From assembly GCA_002311335.1 (NCBI GenBank), contig DBZX01000007.1, forward strand, positions 1-6,880: DNA of 6,880 nt, given 5' to 3'. The position numbers and the translations under genes are program-made. This DNA is from a bacterium UBP10_UBA1149. Lineage in GTDB: Bacteria > Desulfobacterota > Binatia > UBA1149. Positions within the stretch are counted from its first letter, which is position 1. Each line of letters starts with the position of its first letter. Under the pieces are notes generated by a model that saw only the letters and a list, made by a program, of their open reading frames with translations, searched no databases and was not told where the DNA came from. Shown here one piece after another: positions 1 through 4,672 of the stretch.

Positions 1-129
1 AGGTGCCACGGTGGTAGTGGTCGTACCGGTAAACACGTCGTCGTCGCAGGCGGCGCCGAGCAGGGCCATGGTCGTGGCCAGGGCTGCCACCATGAGATTA
101 GAGCCGAGTTTCGTTTTCGAGTCAGTCAT
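1..129 (-). CDS. Putative lipoprotein, N-terminal fragment (runs off left edge)
   Basis: The first 43 codons are present and the frame is still open at the window edge. The product begins with a short polar segment containing two lysines (MTDSKTKLGSN). A hydrophobic stretch of about residues 12-27 follows, ending in LLGAAC, with Cys28 as the likely lipidated cysteine. The lipobox is imperfect, because position -3 is Gly rather than Leu (Leu is at -4). Three aspartates follow the cysteine, then a run of five threonines (residues 36-40) ending in VAP, which looks like a flexible linker to a domain outside the window. The start is chosen because AGGAG lies nine bases upstream (143-139). The gene is divergent from the PDZ protein gene. 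Function is unknown because only the export signal and linker are visible. If the lipobox is not used, it would still be exported or membrane anchored. Confidence 0.7.
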   Translation of the reverse strand, partial: MTDSKTKLGSNLMVAALATTMALLGAACDDDVFTGTTTTTVAP

Positions 130-174
130 CGAGGTATTCTCCTTTCTAAAAGCTTATGTCGATCCGTGCAGAAC

Positions 175-189
175 GGCGCTTGCAGCGCC
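175..189 (-). promoter_or_regulatory. Small hairpin in the leader of the left-edge gene
   Basis: GGCGCT (175-180) and AGCGCC (184-189) form a six-base-pair stem with a three-base loop. It would sit near the 5' end of the transcript if the promoter at 231-202 is used. It is not followed by a U tract, so it is not an intrinsic terminator. It may stabilise the 5' end or be incidental. Confidence 0.3.
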
Positions 190-193
190 ACGC

Positions 194-205
194 AAACTTA
201 AGTTT
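194..205. promoter_or_regulatory. Perfect 12-bp palindrome overlapping the -10/start region
   Basis: AAACTTAAGTTT is identical to its own reverse complement. It overlaps the proposed -10 box of the left-edge gene and its likely transcription start. That is a typical place for a dimeric repressor to bind, so an operator role is possible. No regulator gene is present in the window to support it. Confidence 0.35.
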
Positions 206-231
206 TAACGGCTATGGGGGGGCAAAGTCAA
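202..231 (-). promoter_or_regulatory. Candidate sigma70-type promoter of the left-edge lipoprotein gene
   Basis: On the minus strand, TTGACT (231-226, five of six matches to the -35 consensus) is followed after 18 bases by TAAAAC (207-202, four of six matches to the -10 consensus). The spacer contains a run of seven C. The implied transcript would start near 195 and have a leader of about 65 bases before the ATG at 129. This is read by eye from consensus similarity and has no expression evidence. Confidence 0.4.
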
Positions 232-240
232 GCGCTTAAC
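227..240. promoter_or_regulatory. Imperfect 14-bp palindrome at the -35 box
   Basis: GTCAAGCGCTTAAC is symmetric except for one mismatched pair (positions 3 and 12), around a perfect AAGCGCTT core (230-237). It overlaps the proposed -35 element of the left-edge gene and lies upstream of the PDZ gene, so it could serve as a shared operator for the divergent pair. The role is inferred from symmetry and position only. Confidence 0.3.
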
Positions 241-251
241 TTAATATTTGC

Positions 252-289
252 CTGCCAGCCTCGATTGAGTCCCGGCCGAGGCCAGGCAG
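252..289 (+). promoter_or_regulatory. Long imperfect hairpin upstream of the PDZ protein gene
   Basis: CTGCC (252-256) pairs with GGCAG (285-289). GCCTCG (258-263) pairs with CGAGGC (277-282). A one-by-two internal loop separates the stems and the apical loop has 13 bases. The total is 11 base pairs, nearly all G-C. No T tract follows on either strand, so it is unlikely to be a classical terminator. It lies 84-121 bases before the ATG at 373. An AT-rich stretch at 236-249 just upstream contains TAATAT (242-247), which could be a -10 element, although no good -35 box is spaced with it. The rest of the gap (290-361) shows no clear element. Confidence 0.4.
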
Positions 290-361
290 CCCCCGGTTGC
301 GGTTCCAATACGGGGCTGTTCGCGATAAAACTCTGCGTTGCCTGCGATTTTGGGCACTTAT

Positions 362-366
362 GGAGG
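362..366 (+). promoter_or_regulatory. Ribosome binding site that fixes the PDZ gene start
   Basis: GGAGG lies six bases before the ATG at 373. The frame is open further upstream to an ATG at 214, but that codon has no Shine-Dalgarno sequence, and starting there would place a non-signal-like segment before the hydrophobic export signal. An in-frame ATG at 367 is too close to GGAGG. The site therefore supports 373 as the start. Confidence 0.75.
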
Positions 367-372
367 ATGTAT

Positions 373-1434
373 ATGTTTTCGCTATCCCGCCTGCGGACCC
401 TCGTAGTTGCCATTCTGTTTATGCTTCCCGGCGCTGGAGCCGAGGCCTTTTTTCAGACGACCACCGTTGAGGGCACCATAGGGCGTGACCTGGGCGGCAT
501 CTGGTTGCTGGTACACAACACCGCGCCGCAGTTTCGCGTGCGCATCGACAAGGACGCAGCCGCCAGCCGCATGCAGGTGGGCGAGATCTCGCCCGAGACC
601 CGGCGCCTGCTCGGACACGGCGGGGTCGTGATAACCGGCTTCAAGGACACCGCCGCCCTTTCCGAGGCCCAATCCATGGGCGTGTTCGAGGGAGACGTCA
701 TACTCAAGGTCAACTCGGAGGTCGTCGAAGACCTGGCCAGCTACAGGGAGGCGCTCGAAACGGTACCCGAGGCCATGTTCCTGGGCTTGATCAGGCCGGC
801 CCTGCGTCGCAGCGAGGCGAGGGTGGTCAAACTGCGCTACTCGGCAACGGTGGGCGAGCTCGACGGACAGTCGGCGGTCGTGTCCGAGCAGGTAGACTTT
901 CGCCTGCTCGAGTCGGTGCTTCCTTTTGCCGACGAGATTGAGAAAGCCAACAGGGCTTCGGAGCCCTGGACGGCCACGGCCGAGCAGGTGGCTGCCGTCA
1001 AGGGCAGCTGGCATAAGCTGCCGCTACCTGAGCGCCGGCCGTTTGTGCGAGGAGAGTACACCATGACCGCGGCCGACAGCTACGACTCGTCGCTGCGCAG
1101 GGATCGCAACATCGACGACACCATCTTTGCCGTGGTTGGTAAGCTGCAGGGCTCGCCCATGCTGGGCGGCGGGCAGCGCATAATGGTATGGGGCTTCCGC
1201 GACTTCGCCCCGGGAAAAGCAAACGGCACTTTAGTGGACGTAACCATGGGCAGCGCGCCGTTCCCCATAAGCATTGAGTTCAAGGGTACCTTTGAGATGA
1301 TGAGGCTGGCCGACTGGGCAGACACCGACAACGAAGTACTAGCCGAGCGCAAGGCCGCCGAGGCTCGCAAGAAGGCCGCTGCCTACGACGACATAGAGCT
1401 GGCCCCCGACGTTCCGGCCGCTCCCGGCCCCTGA
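373..1434 (+). CDS. Secreted or periplasmic protein with a stand-alone PDZ domain
   Basis: This is a 353-residue product. Residues 1-25 form a signal peptide (basic start with SRLR, hydrophobic core, AEA before the likely cleavage after Ala25). About residues 72-157 resemble a PDZ domain: GGVVITGF near 83-90, then SMGVFEGDVILKVNSEVV at 101-118, matching the usual 'G-hydrophobic ... GL..GD.I..VNG..V' pattern, followed by a helix with YREALE. PDZ domains bind the C-terminal or exposed ends of partner proteins and are often found in periplasmic proteases, but no trypsin-like or other protease domain with a catalytic triad is visible. Residues 160-315 look like a mixed alpha/beta region that I do not recognise. 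The end (about 321-336) is a charged Ala/Lys/Glu helix followed by a proline-rich tail. It may act as a scaffold or chaperone-like factor at the envelope. It is convergent with the large cysteine-rich gene on its right and has only one internal cysteine at most, unlike its neighbours. Confidence 0.75.
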   Translation: MFSLSRLRTLVVAILFMLPGAGAEAFFQTTTVEGTIGRDLGGIWLLVHNTAPQFRVRIDKDAAASRMQVGEISPETRRLLGHGGVVITGFKDTAALSEAQSMGVFEGDVILKVNSEVVEDLASYREALETVPEAMFLGLIRPALRRSEARVVKLRYSATVGELDGQSAVVSEQVDFRLLESVLPFADEIEKANRASEPWTATAEQVAAVKGSWHKLPLPERRPFVRGEYTMTAADSYDSSLRRDRNIDDTIFAVVGKLQGSPMLGGGQRIMVWGFRDFAPGKANGTLVDVTMGSAPFPISIEFKGTFEMMRLADWADTDNEVLAERKAAEARKKAAAYDDIELAPDVPAAPGP

Positions 1435-1502
1435 GGATGAGCACGTAGATTCCACTCAGCCGGGATCTGATTGTCTCGCGCTGGCCCCCGGCCGCAACGC
1501 AC

Positions 1503-1540
1503 AAAAAAAGGGGCCGCCACCCGGTGAGGGTAACGGCCCC
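1503..1540 (-). terminator. Rho-independent terminator of the 948-residue gene
   Basis: Read on the minus strand, GGGGCCG (1540-1534) pairs with CGGCCCC (1516-1510). A two-by-two internal loop and a further four-base-pair stem (1531-1528 with 1522-1519) close a five-base loop. Seven U residues follow (1509-1503). It lies about 33 bases after the stop codon of the minus-strand gene. On the plus strand the same hairpin is followed only by TGGTCTTGCTT, so it would be a weak terminator for the PDZ gene at best. No other terminator for that gene is visible in 1435-1572. Confidence 0.9.
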
Positions 1541-1572
1541 TGGTCTTGCTTATCAGCGCAAGCCCGCTTCGA

Positions 1573-4419
1573 TTAAGGAATCGTAGTGGTGTTGCACTGC
1601 GTGTTCTGGTCGGTGCGCAGCCTGCCCGGTCCGCCGAGTCCGGCTGATCCGTTTACGGCCGACGACGAGGTCGAGCCGATGCAGTAGGCCGAAACCGTGC
1701 TCGGGTTCGTTCCATCCGGTGTACCGGTAGCGGCCACCGGGTACTGAAAACAGGCCTTGGGCTCCTCGGTGCAGGTGCCCGCGCCGGGGATGTCGTCAGC
1801 GTCGCCCAGTACACCGTTGATGCCGGACTCGCAGCCCCTCTGTGTACCGGAGTCAGCCGCGGCGCAGGGCAGGAAGGTCTTGCCGTCGCAGAGGAAGGTC
1901 AGCGGCCCCGCGGCGCATTCGCCTTCTACCGCGAGGTCGCGGCCACCGGTCACCGTGTCGCCGGGCGAGCATAGCGGTACGCAACGGCCCGAGGGGCAGG
2001 CGTCCTCGCAGCTGCCTGAGCCGCAGGTCGAGGAGTCGACGCAGGGCAGCAGGTCGGTGGCGGCATCGCCCAGACAGTGGGTCGGGTTGCCCGAGCAGGT
2101 GCCACCCGGGCAGTCACCGTCGTCGTCGCAGGCTGTCAGCGGAGGTGACGAACCACCTACGCAGACGGTCGCTTCTCCCTTGCCGCCGGTGGCTGTCGAG
2201 CAGCCCGTACCGAGTTCGGCACCGGCGTTGCAGCCATAGTTGCACGAGTTGGGTTCCGGGGGCACGCCGCCGTCACCCGGGCAGGGACAGTCGTAGTTCT
2301 CGAAGCCGGGAGCTTCGCAGGGCAGCGAGGCCGCCATGGCAACCGAACCCGTGGTGGCGGGATAGAAATTGATCTCCAGCCCCGCTCCACTGGCGTTGTT
2401 GGCCGTGTCGGGCGGGCAGTCGTTCGAGGTTACCCCGAAGAACGTCGTCGCCGCTGACGCTATGCAGGCCAAGCCGTTGTTGGGCCCGCCCGAGCAGACC
2501 AGGCCCAGGTTGCAGGTGACGCCGGCGCCGCAGTCGTTGGTGGCCGATGTGCAGCTCTCGCCGCCCGGGCAGTCGGTGTCAAAGCGGCAACTGGTGGCTG
2601 TGGTCACGCTGCAGCTGCCCTCGCAGGGAAGGTACTGGCGGGCGCCACTATCGCAGAAGCCGCCGCAGGTCGGGCAGGGTTTTTGTGTACCCTGGCCGAA
2701 ACCGCCGCCAGCGATGTGCACCTTACTGAACAGGCTTACAAAACTCTCGCTCGAGCCATTCGAAAGGTCAGACGTGCCACTGACATCTGCCCTGAACTCG
2801 CTGCGTACACACACCGGGGTGGAGCCGCCGCGCGAAATAGGCAGGGGGTCGCCGTTGTGGATCTTGACGCAGTAAGGCGTCAGGTCGCACTGGCCACGGC
2901 AGGTTTCGCCCGCGCCACAATCGCTCTGACGGTCGCAGAGGCCGGTCGCCGCACCGAGGCCGTCGTAGCACTGCGAGTCGCAGTCACCGTCGTTCTGGCA
3001 GAAGCTGCCAACGTTGGACGTGAAGGCGTCGCAGACCCTGCAGTCGGCATCCTCGTTGATGTTATTCTGGTTGACCGTGTTCTTCTGGTCGCAGTTTTCT
3101 GAGCCGTTGGGGTCGTAGGAGCAGACCGGCTTCTGGTAGCCCTCTACATCGCAGAGGGAGTCAACGCTGGTGCCCGTGCAGGTGCACTCGGTGAGCGCGT
3201 CGCAGTCGCAGTTGATGCGGCGGAGCATGTAACCGGCGTCGTTCGACGTGCCGCCGTTATGGGAGCTGCCGTTCCAGCCGCTGTCGAGGTCGGCCGTGAA
3301 TCCGTTGGTAAAGGTCCGCGAGCGCGCGATGTCTCCGCAGGTGCAGGCAAACACGTCACCGGGGGGCATGCATTCGCCGGGGCAGGCGCTGTCGTCGCTG
3401 CCGTCGCATTCTTCGCCGATCTGGAGGAAGTCGTGGCGGATCTGGTTAACGATGTTGTCTCCGCAGCTGGCCGCGGGCGGGTAAGCCGCCTCGACGAAAC
3501 TACGCGATGAGTAGCTGCGATCCGAGGCCTGTTCGGCTGAATCGGTGATCTCCTTTACCGCCGCTGTTATGCAGGCCTGCGCGTCGGCCAGGTTCAGTGT
3601 GGCGCCAACGCCGGATCCGCAGAGGTCGAGGCTGAGTATTTGCGCGTCGGTGCATTTCTTGGCGATTCCCGACTCGAGCTTGCTCACCGCCTTGGCGGTC
3701 TTGTCCACCAGCTTGGTATCGATGCTGGTGCAGTCGGAAGGAACGCCCACCAGCTTTTCGCTGAGTATGTCCCCGCGGCACTTGACGATGCCCTTGGCTA
3801 TGGTGCCCATGAGCTTGGCCGCGCTCTTGGCAATGGTCCCGAGGCACTTGGAGGTGTCCTTGTCGAGGCTAGCGCTGTTATCGATGCTGCCGTACACCAG
3901 GCTTACCATGGCGTCAGATACGCCACTGGTCAGGTCGCCCACGCACTGGCCCATGTCTGTGCCCGTGTCTATGGCGTGGCCGAGTTCCGATTCGCAGAAC
4001 GGACCGGGGTAGTTGAGCGCAGTCTGGGCGAAGACCTTGCCGCCGCCCTTGCAGAGCTCGTGGGTGTTACCCAGGGGAGGGCAAGTGCTGTCGGAAACGC
4101 AGGGCGTGCCCGAAACACTGCAGGTGCTGCCGCAGCTTTTTTCACCGCTGCTGGCGGCCTTGGCGATAGCCTTGGTGATCTTGCCCGCGGTCTTGGCGTC
4201 GGGGCAGGCACCGATCGATTTACCGCTGATGTCGGCGTCGCGGCACTTTGCTATGCCCTTGAAAGCCGTTTTTGACACCTTGGTCATGGCCTTGCCCAGG
4301 CTGCTGGCACACTTGAGCTCGGTTTTGGTTACCTGCGCGGCGTAAGCCGTCGAGGCCAGCCCGGTCGCTACAACGGCGGTCAGCGCCACATACAACACCT
4401 TCGAAAAAATACCCTTCAT
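1573..4419 (-). CDS. Large secreted cysteine-rich repeat protein (948 aa), paralog of the adjacent gene
   Basis: I do not recognise a named family for the whole protein. Residues 1-27 are a signal peptide ending in STAYA. Two Lys/Ala-rich four-cysteine repeats follow (C37-C96 and C192-C256). About 319-361 is a CGD...GEECDGSDDSACPGEC module resembling the 'CGNG..E.GEECDDGN' modules of deltaproteobacterial surface proteins. GWNGSSH (381-387) and RINCDC (401-406) mark a module shared with the neighbour, as do PVCV (535-538), SGT (547-549), CPTC (582-585) and DCPP (667-670). Six short C-x5-C-xn-C motifs, such as CDDDGDCPGGTC (764-775), start at 107, 474, 495, 611, 764 and 793; they resemble the Dickkopf N-terminal-like pattern common in myxobacterial proteins. 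It ends with ACF...AVN...GPGR (889-933). About 78 cysteines (8%) suggest extensive disulfides in an oxidising compartment. No heme-binding CxxCH, catalytic motif, membrane anchor or LPXTG/MYXO-CTERM tail is visible. The start is supported by AGGAG eight bases upstream (4432-4428). A surface, matrix or adhesive role is only a guess. Confidence 0.9.
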   Translation of the reverse strand: MKGIFSKVLYVALTAVVATGLASTAYAAQVTKTELKCASSLGKAMTKVSKTAFKGIAKCRDADISGKSIGACPDAKTAGKITKAIAKAASSGEKSCGSTCSVSGTPCVSDSTCPPLGNTHELCKGGGKVFAQTALNYPGPFCESELGHAIDTGTDMGQCVGDLTSGVSDAMVSLVYGSIDNSASLDKDTSKCLGTIAKSAAKLMGTIAKGIVKCRGDILSEKLVGVPSDCTSIDTKLVDKTAKAVSKLESGIAKKCTDAQILSLDLCGSGVGATLNLADAQACITAAVKEITDSAEQASDRSYSSRSFVEAAYPPAASCGDNIVNQIRHDFLQIGEECDGSDDSACPGECMPPGDVFACTCGDIARSRTFTNGFTADLDSGWNGSSHNGGTSNDAGYMLRRINCDCDALTECTCTGTSVDSLCDVEGYQKPVCSYDPNGSENCDQKNTVNQNNINEDADCRVCDAFTSNVGSFCQNDGDCDSQCYDGLGAATGLCDRQSDCGAGETCRGQCDLTPYCVKIHNGDPLPISRGGSTPVCVRSEFRADVSGTSDLSNGSSESFVSLFSKVHIAGGGFGQGTQKPCPTCGGFCDSGARQYLPCEGSCSVTTATSCRFDTDCPGGESCTSATNDCGAGVTCNLGLVCSGGPNNGLACIASAATTFFGVTSNDCPPDTANNASGAGLEINFYPATTGSVAMAASLPCEAPGFENYDCPCPGDGGVPPEPNSCNYGCNAGAELGTGCSTATGGKGEATVCVGGSSPPLTACDDDGDCPGGTCSGNPTHCLGDAATDLLPCVDSSTCGSGSCEDACPSGRCVPLCSPGDTVTGGRDLAVEGECAAGPLTFLCDGKTFLPCAAADSGTQRGCESGINGVLGDADDIPGAGTCTEEPKACFQYPVAATGTPDGTNPSTVSAYCIGSTSSSAVNGSAGLGGPGRLRTDQNTQCNTTTIP
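3652..3846 (-). repeat. Second four-cysteine Lys/Ala repeat of the 948-residue protein
   Basis: Residues 192-256 have cysteines at 192, 214, 230 and 256. The first pair is spaced C-x21-C, as in the other three copies in the window. The intervening sequence is rich in Ala, Lys, Gly and Ile in a heptad-like pattern (for example GTIAKSAAKLMGTIAKG), and the copy ends in SGIAKKC. A helical hairpin pinned by disulfides is the likely fold; that is inference. Confidence 0.75.
4132..4311 (-). repeat. First four-cysteine Lys/Ala repeat of the 948-residue protein
   Basis: Residues 37-96 have cysteines at 37, 59, 72 and 96. This is the most diverged of the four copies: the final KKC is KSC, and the third segment (AGKITKAIAKA) keeps the GK(I/V)xKAxAK core. 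A short cysteine-rich insert (100-123) follows it. Confidence 0.7.
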
Positions 4420-4439
4420 TATTGATTCTCCTTTTGCGG

Positions 4440-4490
4440 GTGCGAGCTCGCACAGAGCAGCCCTGCTTTGTCGGGCCCATAGCCAGCCCG
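4440..4490 (-). promoter_or_regulatory. Structured 5' leader: three consecutive hairpins before the 948-residue gene
   Basis: In transcript order the leader contains CGGGC/GCCCG (4490-4486 with 4476-4472, nine-base loop), AGCAG/CTGCT (4467-4463 with 4460-4456, two-base gap as drawn, so the inner pair must open to form a loop), and the perfect 14-base palindrome GTGCGAGCTCGCAC (4453-4440). The last lies just before the ribosome binding site at 4432-4428. Together they fill most of the predicted leader of about 74 bases. The palindrome could alternatively be a DNA operator. No known riboswitch consensus was recognised. Confidence 0.4.
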
Positions 4491-4499
4491 AGTGTACCT

Positions 4500-4529
4500 A
4501 AAGTAGAAGAATAGCCACGAGGTTGTCAA
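4500..4529 (-). promoter_or_regulatory. Candidate promoter of the 948-residue gene
   Basis: On the minus strand a perfect -35 box TTGACA (4529-4524) is followed after 18 bases by TACTTT (4505-4500), a weak -10 element with three of six matches including the first T, second A and last T. Transcription would begin near 4493. The location, downstream of the neighbour's terminator, fits an independent transcription unit. Confidence 0.45.
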
Positions 4530-4614
4530 GGCAAAAAGCCAAGCAGCCGGGAGCTATCTCTACAAATCGTGCAATGGTCTCTATTGTACCCACCCGACAG
4601 GGGGGGAGGTGTAC

Positions 4615-4650
4615 AAAAAAACCCCCCGGCACCGCGCGGCGCCGAGGGGT
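4615..4650 (-). terminator. Rho-independent terminator of the 718-residue gene
   Basis: On the minus strand, ACCCC (4650-4646) and CGGC (4644-4641) pair with GGGGT (4625-4621) and GCCG (4630-4627) around one mismatch. Two further G-C pairs surround a four-base GCGC loop, and seven U residues follow (4621-4615). It starts 23 bases after the stop codon. It separates the two paralogous genes into different transcripts unless read-through occurs. Confidence 0.9.
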
Positions 4651-4672
4651 TGGTCAAGGGCTCCCTGCTCCC

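Noticed and set aside
216..222. Run of seven G (and another at 4600-4606) as a phase-variation tract
   Set aside because: Although the first lies in a promoter spacer, seven bases is short for slippage control and such runs are not surprising in GC-rich DNA.
214..372. Upstream extension of the PDZ gene to the ATG at 214
   Set aside because: No Shine-Dalgarno sequence precedes 214, the extension would cross the hairpin at 252-289, and it would bury the signal peptide 53 residues inside the protein.
382..1014. A 210-codon minus-strand open frame opposite the PDZ gene
   Set aside because: The plus strand has a ribosome binding site, signal peptide and PDZ pattern. The antisense product is rich in Gly, His, Leu and Arg and has no recognisable features.
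1459..1492. GCCGGG ... CCCGGC inverted repeat after the PDZ gene as a terminator
   Set aside because: The loop is 22 bases and no T tract follows on the plus strand, so it does not fit an intrinsic terminator.
2094..2128. Short tandem CGTCGT-type DNA repeats here and near 38-48
   Set aside because: They encode Asp-rich stretches next to cysteine (DDD) in unrelated proteins and are explained by codon use; no nucleotide repeat array is present.
3640..4275. A 211-codon plus-strand open frame antisense to the repeat region of the 948-residue gene
   Set aside because: Same kind of antisense shadow as the one in the neighbouring paralog; composition follows the opposite-strand repeats.
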